From positions 238,269 to 302,268 of the forward strand of contig NZ_QUAJ01000001.1 in NCBI RefSeq assembly GCF_003391055.1: a stretch of 64,000 bases of DNA. The letters are read 5' to 3'. How positions within the stretch are numbered: position 1 is the first letter of the stretch; every line of letters starts with the position of its first letter. The notes beneath the pieces are model-generated. The model was not told the DNA's origin. It made no database searches and saw only the letters and a list, made by a program, of their open reading frames with translations. Source of the DNA: Psychrilyobacter piezotolerans (GTDB taxonomy: Bacteria > Fusobacteriota > Fusobacteriia > Fusobacteriales > Fusobacteriaceae). This document shows, in pieces, positions 26,321 to 35,886 of this stretch. The position numbers and the translations under genes were made by a program.

Positions 26321-26881
26321 ATGTTAAATCAATTGTATGACCATATTGAGAAATCACTCCCACCTAAAAGATACCAGCATACCTTGGGAGTTATAGAAGT
26401 AGCCGTCGCTTTGGCAAAACAATATGATATCAATGAACACAGTGCTGAGATTGCAGCCCTCCTGCACGATGTCTCTAAATGCATGAATTTGGAAGAACTT
26501 CACTTCTATGTGGAATGTGATGAAACTTTGAAATATTACGGAGATATGGGAGAACTGCTCCATGGTTTTGCAGGAAGTGTTTATGCAAAAAAAGAATTGG
26601 GAATCCATGATGAAGATATCCTCAGTGCCATCAAATACCACACCATCGGCAGGAGGGGAATGACGACTTTAGAAAAGATAATATATATTGCCGACGCTGT
26701 AGAACCTAACAGAAACTACCCCAATGTAGATTTAATTAGGGAAAAAGCAAAAACTTGTATCAACGACGCTATCCTACTTGAGGTAGATAGAAAATTAAAA
26801 CATCTCCTGGAGATCGATGCTCCTATCCACCCTAATACTGTGGATATGAGAAACTGTATCTTAGGAGAGTTGGGAAAATAA
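26321..26881 (+). CDS. yqeK: HD-domain hydrolase, YqeK family (symmetrical Ap4A hydrolase)
   Basis: 186 aa, SD ggaggt. HD superfamily residues in order: KRYQHTLGVIEVAVALA (first His), EIAALLHDVSK (HD pair), LLHGFAGSVYAKKEL, SAIKYHTIGRRGMTTLEKII and YIADAVEPNR (last Asp). These match YqeK, which splits diadenosine tetraphosphate into two ADP using a di-iron centre. In many Firmicutes yqeK lies beside nadD and rsfS; here rsfS is 23 kb away. Third gene of the amidase operon. Confidence 0.92.
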   Translation: MLNQLYDHIEKSLPPKRYQHTLGVIEVAVALAKQYDINEHSAEIAALLHDVSKCMNLEELHFYVECDETLKYYGDMGELLHGFAGSVYAKKELGIHDEDILSAIKYHTIGRRGMTTLEKIIYIADAVEPNRNYPNVDLIREKAKTCINDAILLEVDRKLKHLLEIDAPIHPNTVDMRNCILGELGK

Positions 26882-26895
26882 AGGGAGAAAAAGTT

Positions 26896-29034
26896 ATGAA
26901 TAAAAACGATGAAAAAAAAGTTTTAGAACTTTTTAAAAAAGGTAAAGGAAAAACTTTAAGTGAGATCACATCTTATATGGGTTGGTCTCTTAAATTAAAA
27001 AAACAAAATAGAGATTTTTTGGATAAATTAGTAGAATCGGGAGACCTTATCTTGAGTAAAAGGGGGAAGTATAATACTCCTCAGAATTTAGGATATGTTA
27101 TCGGAAATCTCGATGTAGTAAAGGACAGATTTGCATTTGTTGATACAGAAGATTTTGGTGTATTTATCCCTAAATCTAAATTTAACGGTGCATTCAACGG
27201 GGATCTTGTTATGGTACAGCTGTCCAGTGAAACTACCGGAGCCAAAAAAGATGGGGAAGTAGTCAAAATATTGAAAAGGGAAAAAAATACCATCATTGGT
27301 ATCTACCAGGCCAACGAGAGATTTGGCTTTGTAGTTCCTACCCATTCATTCGGGAATGATATATTTGTTCCCAAAAGGTTCAATGGAGGAGCCCATAATG
27401 GTGAACTGGTGGTCTGTGAAATTATATCTTGGGGGGAAAAAGATAAAAAACCCGAGGGTAAGGTTATCGAGAGAATCGGGGACCCCTATGATACCAACAA
27501 TATGATTGAAGCTCTTATCATCAGGGAAGGGCTGTCTATGGACTTTTCTCCCAGACTAATTCAAAAGGCAAAGGAATTAAGCGATCAGCTTTCAGAGGAG
27601 GAGATCGCAAAAAGGCACGACCTGAGAGATCTTCCTATTATTACCATCGACGGGGAAGATGCCAAAGATCTAGATGACGCTGTATATGTGGAAAAATTAG
27701 ATAATGGAAATTTTAAACTTATAGTATGTATCGCCGACGTTTCTTACTATGTTCCTTTCGGGAGTGCTCTGGATATGGAGGCCCGTAAAAGAGGTAACTC
27801 GATATATCTGGTAGACAGAGTAATACCTATGTTTCCCAGGGAGATTTCAAACGGGCTGTGTTCGTTGAATCCCCATGAAAATAAATTTGTATTTACATGT
27901 GAAATGGAGATTGACAACAAGGGGCAGGTAGTAACCCACGAAACTTATAAAGCTGTAATATCTACTGCTCATAGGATGACCTATGGGGGAGTCAATAAGA
28001 TCCTGGCTGGTGATAAAACTTATACAGAGGAATATAAAGATATAAATAAGATGGTCTTTGAGATGTTAGAACTATCTCATATCCTTAGAGAATTAAAATA
28101 TTCCAGAGGCAGTATCGATTTTGATATTCCAGAGGTAAAAGCTGTCTTAGGAGAAGATAAAAAAGTAGAGTATCTTAAGGTAATCGAAAGAGGTGAATCT
28201 GAAAGAATTATCGAGGATTTCATGATTGCAGCCAATGAAACCGTTGCTGAAAAGATATTTTGGATGGAACTGCCATTCCTATACAGAACCCATGAAAAAC
28301 CTGATCCAGACAGAATTACCGCACTAAATGATTCTATTAAAAAGTTTGGATATAACCTTCATTCCCATGAGGACTTACACCCAGGGAAGTTCCAAAAGAT
28401 AATAGAGCAATCTAAGGAAGACGGCAACAGCCAGATCATCCATAAACTTATTTTGATGAGTTTAAAGCAGGCCAGGTATACAGTAGAGAATGTCGGGCAT
28501 TTCGGATTATCTTCAAGTTATTATGCTCACTTTACTTCTCCTATCAGAAGATATGCCGACCTTATGGTTCACAGAGTTATCAATGAAACTCTAACCGGTT
28601 ATCCAAGTAAAAAAACTATAAAGATGTTTAAAGATGAGATGTCTGCCATTGGATCACATATCTCAAAAACAGAGAGAACAGCTATGAAATTAGAATCTGA
28701 AAGTGTAAAGATAAAAATTGTAGAATATATGCTGGATAAGATCGGAGAAGAATATAAGAGCAGGATTATTGGATTCAATAAAACTAAGATATTCTTTGAG
28801 ACAGAGGAACACGTAGAGTGTTTCTTTGACGGAGTCAATTCTCCCAACTACTTCACCTTTGATGAAGATAACTATACTATGAAAAATGAAGATACAGGAG
28901 ATCTCTTTAAATTAGGAGACAGTGTAGATGTATCTATCGTTCGGGCTGACCTCAGCCAGTTAGAGGTAGAAGTTGTCCCTGCACAGTATTTAGACAAATA
29001 CAGGGGCCCGAGACAATTCAGAAGAAAACATTAA
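26896..29034 (+). CDS. rnr: Ribonuclease R
   Basis: 3'-5' exoribonuclease able to degrade structured RNA, probably also involved in rRNA turnover. 712 aa. An N-terminal winged helix (about 5-60, KGKGKTLSEITSYMGWS) is followed by two cold-shock/OB domains (about 65-205). The RNB catalytic domain has ITIDGEDAKDLDDAVYVEKL with the Asp cluster binding Mg2+, then RGNSIYLVDRVIPMFP, YRTHEKPD and YYAHFTSPIRRYADLMVHR. A C-terminal S1 domain (about 625-700) completes it. It lacks the long Lys-rich tail of the E. coli enzyme. SD aaaggga. Last gene of its operon. Confidence 0.95.
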   Translation: MNKNDEKKVLELFKKGKGKTLSEITSYMGWSLKLKKQNRDFLDKLVESGDLILSKRGKYNTPQNLGYVIGNLDVVKDRFAFVDTEDFGVFIPKSKFNGAFNGDLVMVQLSSETTGAKKDGEVVKILKREKNTIIGIYQANERFGFVVPTHSFGNDIFVPKRFNGGAHNGELVVCEIISWGEKDKKPEGKVIERIGDPYDTNNMIEALIIREGLSMDFSPRLIQKAKELSDQLSEEEIAKRHDLRDLPIITIDGEDAKDLDDAVYVEKLDNGNFKLIVCIADVSYYVPFGSALDMEARKRGNSIYLVDRVIPMFPREISNGLCSLNPHENKFVFTCEMEIDNKGQVVTHETYKAVISTAHRMTYGGVNKILAGDKTYTEEYKDINKMVFEMLELSHILRELKYSRGSIDFDIPEVKAVLGEDKKVEYLKVIERGESERIIEDFMIAANETVAEKIFWMELPFLYRTHEKPDPDRITALNDSIKKFGYNLHSHEDLHPGKFQKIIEQSKEDGNSQIIHKLILMSLKQARYTVENVGHFGLSSSYYAHFTSPIRRYADLMVHRVINETLTGYPSKKTIKMFKDEMSAIGSHISKTERTAMKLESESVKIKIVEYMLDKIGEEYKSRIIGFNKTKIFFETEEHVECFFDGVNSPNYFTFDEDNYTMKNEDTGDLFKLGDSVDVSIVRADLSQLEVEVVPAQYLDKYRGPRQFRRKH

Positions 29035-29050
29035 TAAATTAAAGTAAATA

Positions 29051-29083
29051 AAAATGGATTCCTAATGGAATCCATTTTTTATT
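29051..29083. terminator. Bidirectional terminator between rnr and yebC
   Basis: Perfect 12-bp inverted repeat aaaatggattcc / ggaatccatttt (29051-29062, 29067-29078), A- and T-flanked. Confidence 0.9.
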
Positions 29084-29835
29084 TACCCCATTATTTTTTC
29101 CATTAACTCATCTGAGATATCAAAGTTAGCGTAAACATCATTTACATCTTCATTATCTTCCAATGCTTCGTATAATTTCATAACTTTTTCAGCCATTTCT
29201 TCGTCTTCCACTTTCACCATGTTTTCAGGAAGCATTACTATTTCTGCTTCTTCATATTTATAGCCAGCTTCAGTCAACGCCTCTACTACAGTTTGTAATT
29301 CAGTAGGGTCAGTTAGGATTTCGAATGTATCCCCTTCTACAATCAGGTCTTCTGCTCCCATCTCTAGTGCTTCCATCATAAATTCATCGGCATCTAATCC
29401 TTCAGAATTTAATATGATCTGGCCTTTTTTATTGAACATCCATGCTACTGCACCGTCGGATCCCATATTCCCGCCATTTTTAGCAAAATTTGATCTTACA
29501 GATGATGCAGACCTGTTTTTGTTTTCTGTAACTACATCTACTATAAATGCAGTCCCGCCTGGACCATACCCTTCATATCTGATCTCTATATATTCTACAC
29601 CAGCTAGTTCTCCAGTACCTTTTTTTATCGCTCTATCTATATTATCCTTTGGCATACTCTGTTTCTTTGCCTTCTCTAATGCTAATCTTAATCTAGGGTT
29701 AAAGTTTATATCTTTCCCCCCCTCTTTTGCTGCTATTGTTACCTCTTTTGCTAATTTTGTAAACAATTGAGCTCTCTTTTTGTCCTGAGCTCCCTTTCTA
29801 TGCTTAATATTAGACCATTTACTATGCCCTGCCAT
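29083..29835 (-). CDS. yebC: YebC/PmpR-family protein (transcription or translation factor)
   Basis: 250 aa with the invariant start MAGHSKWSNIKHRKGAQDKKR. Three-domain family layout: FTKLAKEVTIAAKEGG, NPRLRLALEKAKKQSMPKDNIDRAI, YEGYGPGGTAFIVDVVTENKNRS, and FDISDELMEKIMG at the end. YebC proteins were first described as DNA-binding regulators; more recent work links some members to ribosome stalling at proline-rich sequences. The sequence alone does not decide between these. SD ggaggt. Single gene. Confidence 0.95.
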   Translation of the reverse strand: MAGHSKWSNIKHRKGAQDKKRAQLFTKLAKEVTIAAKEGGKDINFNPRLRLALEKAKKQSMPKDNIDRAIKKGTGELAGVEYIEIRYEGYGPGGTAFIVDVVTENKNRSASSVRSNFAKNGGNMGSDGAVAWMFNKKGQIILNSEGLDADEFMMEALEMGAEDLIVEGDTFEILTDPTELQTVVEALTEAGYKYEEAEIVMLPENMVKVEDEEMAEKVMKLYEALEDNEDVNDVYANFDISDELMEKIMG

Positions 29836-30140
29836 ATTATTACCTCCGCTTATTAGTTTCTTTTATATAACCTAATAATTTTATCATATTTAGAATAAGT
29901 TATCAAATTCACTCTATCTTTTGTCGATTTACAGTGACATGATAAAATTATTTGCATATACTCAAAAAAAACTTAAGAAAATTAAAAAAAATTAAATTTT
30001 TAAACATATTCATGATATTATTTATTAAGATAAACCTTGACCATAAGGTACATTTAATGTTTATAATGTATTATAAACGGAAATTTAACAACAATGTAAA
30101 ACTTTAATTATAGATCAAAATAAATTTAAGGGAGATGGGG
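29836..30140. other. Intergenic region carrying the MATE gene promoter
   Basis: AT-rich; no gene seen. The right half holds the promoter/operator listed at 30037-30078 and the SD aagggag. The left half carries only the upstream region of yebC, with no clear element. Confidence 0.5.
30037..30078 (+). promoter_or_regulatory. Promoter with 20-bp palindromic operator upstream of the MATE pump gene
   Basis: -35-like TTGACC (30037-30042) and -10 TATAAT (30062-30067, 19-base spacer). The -10 is embedded in a perfect palindrome gtttataat-gt-attataaac (30059-30078). A repressor bound here would block the -10, as TetR- or MarR-type regulators do for efflux pumps. The regulator gene is not identified. 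Confidence 0.6.
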
Positions 30141-31469
30141 ATGAAAAAAGATATAAACAAATTGTTTTTTAAATACACCATCCCAGGTGTTGTAGGGATG
30201 ATGGTAACTTCACTATATGTAGTTGTAGACGGAATCTTCATAGGTAAGGCTGTGGGAAGCGATGGCCTGGCTGCTGTAAATATGGTGGAAGCTGTTATTG
30301 CTTTCTCATTTGCACTAAATATCATGATTGCCACAGGGAGCGCTACCATAGTGGCTATAAAGATGGGAGAGAAAAAAAATCACGAGGCCAGTAAGGTATT
30401 TAGTTTCTTTGTTCTTGTACTTACTTTAGCAGCCGGCGGGATAAGTCTTTTCGTTTTAGGATTTCCAGAGCAGACTGCCGATTTTTTAGGAGCTACCGGA
30501 GTTTTAAAAACCATGGTTATAGAATATATGACCACAATCATGTATTTCAACATTTTCTTCATGGGAACATATTTTTTAGAGATCTTTGTCCGGACAAATG
30601 GCAGACCTACCTATTCAATGAGTGCACTCATAATAGGCGGAGTGTTAAATATAATTTTGGATTATATCTTCGTTATCCAGTTAGACTATGGTCTGAAGGG
30701 AGCTGCCCTTGCAACGGGTATATCCCAGACCATTTCTACAATAATGCTTATCGTTGATTTTTTTAGAAATGACAGTCAGCTCAAATTTGTAAGGCCTGAT
30801 TTTTCCCTGAATCTTCTCTTTAAAGGCATTGTCAATGGAGCTTCAGAATTTGTAAGTGAGATATCTTTGGGATTTATAATATTTATATTTAATCTTATCA
30901 TCATGAAAGAGATTGGAAAGATAGGAGTTTCGGCTTTTAGTATTATAAACTATATCAACACAGTGGTTTTCGCTATCCTTTTGGGAGTTTCCCAGGGGAT
31001 ACAGCCAATTATAAGTTATAGTTTAGGAGCTGGTGAAAAATATGTGATTAGGGGTATCTTTAATTTAGCTATAAAAACAGTTTTCATCATTGGAATTTTT
31101 GCTTTTACATCTATGTTTATATTTAGTGAGGAGATCATCGGGACTTTTTCTGATAATAAAGAGCTCTTAATATTTACTACTAAAGCTGCCAAGATCTACT
31201 GCTTTGCTTATTTTTTAAACGGTATCAATATGGTCATGTCAGCATATTTTACAGCTATTGAAAATGCTAAACTTTCCGCTTTCATCTCTGCTCTCAGAGG
31301 AATAATATTTGTTATCATGGGCATCACCATCTTTCCCAGGGTCTTGGGAATAGATGGTATATGGTTTACCATGCCCGTGGCAGAGGTTTTAACAGCTTTT
31401 ATCGGATATAAATTTATTAAAAAATGTAAGGTATTAAACCTAAATGATTCTACCACTGTAGCCGTGTGA
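30141..31469 (+). CDS. MATE-family multidrug/metabolite efflux transporter
   Basis: 442 aa, twelve predicted membrane segments in two homologous halves. The start is the ATG at 30141: the SD aagggag abuts the ATG at 30135 but is six bases from this one. MATE features: FFKYTIPGVVGMMVTSLYVVVDGIFIG at the N-terminus (helix 1), GSATIVAIKMGEKKN (end of helix 2), ISYSLGAGEKY in the second half, and GIDGIWFTMPVAEVLTAF near the C-terminus. It exports cationic drugs or metabolites with Na+ or H+ antiport; the substrate is unknown. Convergent with the YheO-like regulator gene. Confidence 0.93.
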   Translation: MKKDINKLFFKYTIPGVVGMMVTSLYVVVDGIFIGKAVGSDGLAAVNMVEAVIAFSFALNIMIATGSATIVAIKMGEKKNHEASKVFSFFVLVLTLAAGGISLFVLGFPEQTADFLGATGVLKTMVIEYMTTIMYFNIFFMGTYFLEIFVRTNGRPTYSMSALIIGGVLNIILDYIFVIQLDYGLKGAALATGISQTISTIMLIVDFFRNDSQLKFVRPDFSLNLLFKGIVNGASEFVSEISLGFIIFIFNLIIMKEIGKIGVSAFSIINYINTVVFAILLGVSQGIQPIISYSLGAGEKYVIRGIFNLAIKTVFIIGIFAFTSMFIFSEEIIGTFSDNKELLIFTTKAAKIYCFAYFLNGINMVMSAYFTAIENAKLSAFISALRGIIFVIMGITIFPRVLGIDGIWFTMPVAEVLTAFIGYKFIKKCKVLNLNDSTTVAV

Positions 31470-31473
31470 AAAT

Positions 31474-31512
31474 AAAAAGGTGATTTCTTTCAGAAAGAAA
31501 TCACCTTTTTTT
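31474..31512. terminator. Bidirectional terminator between MATE and YheO-like genes
   Basis: Perfect 17-bp inverted repeat aaaaaggtgatttcttt / complement (31474-31490, 31494-31510), three-base loop. Confidence 0.93.
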
Positions 31513-31514
31513 AA

Positions 31515-32156
31515 TTATTTATTCACCTGTTTTATATATCTGTACATTGTAGCTTCCGAGGTTTTTAGTTTTTCAGCCACCTTGGCCACCGACCCCTTTA
31601 TCAAAAATACCCCTTTTAAATTTAATTTTTTAGTTATTTCTATTTTCCCCAGATGATCCATCCGGTCTACAGAGATCCTGGATTCTGTAATAACTTCATT
31701 TATTATGGAATCCATAATATCTTCAATGGAGCTTTCAAAACGCTCCTCCTCCCTGTCTTCCATAACATTGTTCCCGCCATAGTTGATAAAGTCTTCCATT
31801 CTTTTCTTTAGGTCTACAAAATCTGAGATATCGGTATTTATTCCCAATAAACCTATTATATTTTCTCTTTCATCCCTTATGAAATATGTAGAAGTTTTGA
31901 GCTGTCTCCCATCCTTTGTTTTTCCGTATAGGAGCAGATATTTTTTATCACTATCTCTATTTTCTTTTATATGTTTAAAGGAAAGATCAGCTAGTGGTCC
32001 CCCTACCTTTCTTCCAGAAATATGTCCATTTTTTATAGCTATTATTGAGTTATTTATATTTCTCACATCGTGGAGCACAACTTCATAATTGGGCCCTAAA
32101 AAATCAGCTATAAAATTAACCAGATGTATATAAGATTTTAATTTAGAATCTGCCAT
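31515..32156 (-). CDS. YheO/DauR-type transcriptional regulator (PAS-like + HTH)
   Basis: 213 aa from the ATG at 32156; the SD aaggagg is eight bases away, against two for the ATG at 32162. The N-terminal PAS-like YheO domain has LGPNYEVVLHDVRNINNSI, GRKVGGPLADLSF and IGLLGINTDISDF. The C-terminal helix-turn-helix (about 150-213) ends VAEKLKTSEATMYRYIKQ. Relatives include DauR, which controls D-arginine catabolism. The ligand here is unknown. The HTH begins IEITKKLNLKGVFLIKGSV, as in the family. No linked catabolic gene points to a target. Confidence 0.88.
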   Translation of the reverse strand: MADSKLKSYIHLVNFIADFLGPNYEVVLHDVRNINNSIIAIKNGHISGRKVGGPLADLSFKHIKENRDSDKKYLLLYGKTKDGRQLKTSTYFIRDERENIIGLLGINTDISDFVDLKKRMEDFINYGGNNVMEDREEERFESSIEDIMDSIINEVITESRISVDRMDHLGKIEITKKLNLKGVFLIKGSVAKVAEKLKTSEATMYRYIKQVNK

Positions 32157-32262
32157 AATCATTCCCTCCTTAAATTTTATAATTTATTTTACCATAAAAG
32201 ATTTTTTTGCCATAGAAATTAATTTATCCAGAAGATTTCCCCGTGCAATAACAGTGCATATA

Positions 32263-32271
32263 TGATATAAT
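32263..32271 (+). promoter_or_regulatory. Extended -10 promoter element of the YgiQ gene
   Basis: TGATATAAT matches the TGnTATAAT extended -10. There is no good -35 at the usual distance. It gives a leader of about 50 bases. Confidence 0.5.
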
Positions 32272-32324
32272 GTATAGTATTTTAGAATAATTATTTTAGT
32301 GTAATGTAATAGAGGGAGAAAAAT

Positions 32325-34130
32325 ATGTTTTTACCAACTACCAGAGAAGAGATGGATAGATTAGGCTGGGATTCTTTGGACATAATCCTGGTTTCTGGGG
32401 ATTCCTATGTAGACAGTTCGTATAATGGAAGTGCTGTTATAGGAAAATATCTGTCAAAATATGGATTCAAGGTGGGAATCATTGCCCAGCCGGATATAGA
32501 TAATAATGAGGATATCAAAAGGTTAGGAATACCTAACTTATATTGGGCAATCTCTGCTGGATGTGTTGATTCTATGGTGGCGAACTACACTGCTACCAGA
32601 AAAAGAAGACAGAAAGATGATTTTACTCCAGGGGGGTTAAATAACAGACGTCCCGATAGAGCTACTATTTCATATACAAACCTTATAAAGAAAAATTTTA
32701 AGCAGACTCCTAAACCAATTGTTATTGGTGGGATAGAAGCCAGTTTACGTAGGACTGTTCATTATGATTTTTGGACAAATAAATTACGTAAATCAATATT
32801 ATTTAATTCAAAAGCCGATATTCTTTCTTATGGAATGGGAGAAAAATCCATGTTGGAATTGGCTCACGCCATTGAAAATGGAGACGACTACACCGGTATT
32901 CGCGGGATTTGCTATATTGCAAAGGAACCCAAAGCCGGGTATTTAGAACTGCCGAGTTTTGATGAATGTAAGGCTGATAAACATAAATTTATCGAGGCCT
33001 TTGAAAAATTTTATGTAAACAATGATCATATTACAGCTGTAGGCTTATCACAAAAACAGGATACCAGGTATCTGATCCAAAATCCCCCATCGATCATTCC
33101 TACAACTGAGGAGATGGATGAAATCTATGGATTGGAATATGAGAGAGCACTCCACCCATACTATAAAAAAATGGGAGAAGTAAAAGCTCTGGACACTATT
33201 AAACATTCGGTTACTACCCATAGAGGCTGTTATGGTGAATGTAACTTCTGTGCCATTGCAGTTCACCAGGGCAGGACTATCACCCAAAGAAGTGCAGACT
33301 CCATCGTAAAAGAGGTAGAAGATATCTCTGCAATGAAGTCATTTAAGGGATATATCTCCGACCTGGGCGGTCCTACGGCTAATATGTACGGAATTGAGTG
33401 TCTGAAAAAGCAAAAATTAGGAGCCTGCAAGGATATGAGGTGCATGTATCCGAAAACTTGCAAGGTCTTAAATGTAAACCATAATAAACAGCTGGAATTA
33501 CTGGATAAAGTCAAAAAAGTAGAGGGAGTCAAAAAAGTATTTATAGCTTCCGGAATAAGGTATGACCTTATTATGGATGACAATAAATGCGGTTCTCTAT
33601 ACCTTGAAAACTTAGTTAAAGACCATGTATCAGGCCAGTTGAAGATAGCTCCTGAGCATACCGAAGATGAGATCTTAGGTCTTATGGGGAAACAAGGAAA
33701 GGATGTTTTAAAAAGATTTAAGGATGAATTTTATAAGATAAATGACAGACTGGGTAAAAAGCAGTTTTTAACTTACTATCTGATTGCAGCTCACCCGGGG
33801 TGCAATGAGAGGCATATGAAAGATCTCAAGAATTTTGCCAGTCACGAACTAAAGGTTAATCCTGAACAGGTTCAAATCTTTACTCCTACCCCATCGACAT
33901 ATTCTACCCTTATGTATTATACTGAGATAGATCCCTTTACAGGGAAGTCTATGAAGGTGGAAAAGGATACAGCCAGGAAGTATAAACAAAAAGATATTTT
34001 AATAGATAAAGATGCCAAAAATGGATATATGGGAAATTCTTATAATAAAGATCATTCCAAATCCAAAGATAATAATAAACCTAAGAATAATAAGTTCAAG
34101 GGTACAAATAAGTTTAAGAAGAAAAAATAA
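32325..34130 (+). CDS. YgiQ-family radical SAM protein
   Basis: 601 aa. Family start MFLPTTREEMDRLGWDSLDIILVSGD..., a cobalamin-binding-like Rossmann region with SYNGSAVIGKYL, then the radical-SAM core with the cluster motif CYGECNFCAIAVHQGR (CxxxCxxC). Further family blocks follow, GGIEASLRR and LKIAPEHTEDEILGLMGK. The last ~40 residues are Lys/Asn-rich low complexity (NNKPKNNKFKGTNKFKKKK). YgiQ proteins are widespread, but their reaction is unknown. SD agaggga. Single gene, 112 bases upstream of der. Confidence 0.93.
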   Translation: MFLPTTREEMDRLGWDSLDIILVSGDSYVDSSYNGSAVIGKYLSKYGFKVGIIAQPDIDNNEDIKRLGIPNLYWAISAGCVDSMVANYTATRKRRQKDDFTPGGLNNRRPDRATISYTNLIKKNFKQTPKPIVIGGIEASLRRTVHYDFWTNKLRKSILFNSKADILSYGMGEKSMLELAHAIENGDDYTGIRGICYIAKEPKAGYLELPSFDECKADKHKFIEAFEKFYVNNDHITAVGLSQKQDTRYLIQNPPSIIPTTEEMDEIYGLEYERALHPYYKKMGEVKALDTIKHSVTTHRGCYGECNFCAIAVHQGRTITQRSADSIVKEVEDISAMKSFKGYISDLGGPTANMYGIECLKKQKLGACKDMRCMYPKTCKVLNVNHNKQLELLDKVKKVEGVKKVFIASGIRYDLIMDDNKCGSLYLENLVKDHVSGQLKIAPEHTEDEILGLMGKQGKDVLKRFKDEFYKINDRLGKKQFLTYYLIAAHPGCNERHMKDLKNFASHELKVNPEQVQIFTPTPSTYSTLMYYTEIDPFTGKSMKVEKDTARKYKQKDILIDKDAKNGYMGNSYNKDHSKSKDNNKPKNNKFKGTNKFKKKK

Positions 34131-34209
34131 AATTACTCCTCCTTCTTACGGAGATTTCATGATTATTTAACATATAAATAGATCACAAGTGAAAAGAAAT
34201 CAACGCACT

Positions 34210-34225
34210 AACAAGGAAGGAGTTA
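34210..34225 (-). repeat. Fragment of dispersed repeat A before der
   Basis: aacaaggaaggagtta is identical to the right end of the repeat at 40823-40838. It lies directly before the der SD, so the repeat tip may form part of its leader. It could also be a chance match of 16 bases. Confidence 0.5.
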
Positions 34226-34242
34226 TTAGGAGGAAATAAATT

Positions 34243-35556
34243 ATGAAACCAATAGTTGCCATAGTTGGTAGACCAAATGTTGGAAAATCTACTCTATTTA
34301 ATAAATTAGTAGGAGATAGAGTAGCTATCGTTGACAACCAGCCAGGTGTTACAAGAGACAGACTTTACAGAGAAACTGAGTGGTGTGGGACTGAATTTGT
34401 CTTAGTGGATACAGGTGGATTAGAGCCCAGAAACAATGATTTTATGATGGCTAACATCAAAAAACAAGCTGAGGTTGCCATGAACGAAGCTGACGTTATT
34501 CTATTTGTTGTAGACGGAAAAGCCGGGGTTACTGCCTTAGATGAAGAGGTAGCTTACTTACTTAGAAAGAAAAATAAACATGTAATCCTATGTGTAAACA
34601 AGATCGATAACTTCCAAGCTCAATTAGAAGACACATATGATTTCTGGGGATTAGGATTTGAAGATCTGGCTCCTGTATCAGCAGAACATAAGGTAAACTT
34701 AGGAGATATGTTAGATACAGTTGTAGAGCATATCAATAAGTTAGAAATGCCTGAAGAGGAAGAAGGGATAAAGATTGCCCTTATCGGAAGACCAAATGCC
34801 GGTAAATCATCTTTAACTAATAGATTATTAGGAGAAGAAAGAAGTATCGTAAGTGATATTGCCGGTACTACCCGTGACTCTATCGACTCATCATTTGTAC
34901 ATAATGATGAAAAATATGTACTTATAGATACTGCCGGTATCAGAAGAAAATCAAAAATAGAAGAAGATTTAGAATATTACTCTGTACTTAGAGCAATCAA
35001 GAGTATCAAAAGAGCCGATGTTTGCTTCCTATTACTAGATGGTAAGGACGGCCTTACCGAACAGGATAAGAGGATCGCAGGTATCGCCCATGAGGAACAA
35101 AAACCCCTGGTTATTGTTGTAAACAAATGGGATATTGTAGAAAAAGAGACTAAAACTATGCATAAGATGAGAGAATATTTAAGGGTTGAACTGCCATTCT
35201 TAAGTTATGCTCCTATCGAATTTGTATCTGCTTTAACTGGTCAAAGAACATTAAAATTAATCGATCATGTAGACTTAATTCATGCAGAATATCATAAGAG
35301 AGTCAGTACTGGATTATTAAATACTGTATTAAAAGAAGCGATGGTTTTAAATGCTCCTCCTACTAGAAAAGGTAGAGTTATTAAAGTTAACTACTGTTCA
35401 CAAGTTTCATCTGCTCCTCCTAAATTTGTTATATTCTGTAACCATCCAGAATTATTACATTTCTCATATATTAGATATATTGAGAATAAATTTAGAGAAG
35501 CCTTTGGATTTGAAGGTTGTCCACTTACCTTCGTAGTAAACAAAAAGGGAGACTAA
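34243..35556 (+). CDS. der: Ribosome-assembly GTPase Der (EngA)
   Basis: Tandem-GTPase protein needed for maturation of the 50S subunit. 437 aa. First G domain: GRPNVGKSTLFNKL (G1), PGVTRDRLY (G2), DTGGL (G3), NKID (G4). Second G domain: GRPNAGKSSLTNRLLGEERS, AGTTRDS, DTAGIRRK and NKWD. A C-terminal KH-like domain starts near 350 (PPTRKGRVIKVNYCSQ). SD taggagg. Single gene followed by a bidirectional terminator. Confidence 0.97.
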   Translation: MKPIVAIVGRPNVGKSTLFNKLVGDRVAIVDNQPGVTRDRLYRETEWCGTEFVLVDTGGLEPRNNDFMMANIKKQAEVAMNEADVILFVVDGKAGVTALDEEVAYLLRKKNKHVILCVNKIDNFQAQLEDTYDFWGLGFEDLAPVSAEHKVNLGDMLDTVVEHINKLEMPEEEEGIKIALIGRPNAGKSSLTNRLLGEERSIVSDIAGTTRDSIDSSFVHNDEKYVLIDTAGIRRKSKIEEDLEYYSVLRAIKSIKRADVCFLLLDGKDGLTEQDKRIAGIAHEEQKPLVIVVNKWDIVEKETKTMHKMREYLRVELPFLSYAPIEFVSALTGQRTLKLIDHVDLIHAEYHKRVSTGLLNTVLKEAMVLNAPPTRKGRVIKVNYCSQVSSAPPKFVIFCNHPELLHFSYIRYIENKFREAFGFEGCPLTFVVNKKGD

Positions 35557-35598
35557 AAAAAAGAGATTCGGAGTCTATGGCTTCGAATCTCTTTTTTT
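35554..35598. terminator. Bidirectional terminator between der and minE
   Basis: Arms aagagattcggag (35561-35573) and cttcgaatctctt (35581-35593), one mismatch, flanked by an A-run and a T-run. Confidence 0.85.
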
Positions 35599-35614
35599 AT
35601 ACCTATATCTTTTC

Positions 35615-35872
35615 TTATTTTTTTAATATATCCTTTACAGGAACATTTACTATGAGTGCTCCTCTATTTCTATTTTCAGTCTCTACATCAAATTGGATAT
35701 TGATCTCTTCCTGCTCTATCTTTATATATTTTGAGATAACTTTAATAAGTTCATCTTTCATTTCATTTAAAACAGTGTTAGAGATCAGTCTCCTGTCATG
35801 GATTAAAACCAATTTTAATCTATCCTTGGCTACTGCACTGGATTTTTTTCTTCCAAATAATTTTTCAAACAT
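35615..35872 (-). CDS. minE: Cell-division topological specificity factor MinE
   Basis: 85 aa, the normal length. The N-terminal amphipathic start MFEKLFGRKKSS (membrane targeting) is followed by the MinD-binding segment AKDRLKLVLIHDRR and a C-terminal dimerisation domain (MKDELIKVISKYIKI ... IQFDVETENRNRGALIVNVP). It drives MinD off the membrane so that division is allowed at midcell. SD gggggg. Last of the minC-minD-minE order, 14 bases after minD. Confidence 0.95.
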   Translation of the reverse strand: MFEKLFGRKKSSAVAKDRLKLVLIHDRRLISNTVLNEMKDELIKVISKYIKIEQEEINIQFDVETENRNRGALIVNVPVKDILKK

Positions 35873-35886
35873 ATCTATCCCCCCAT

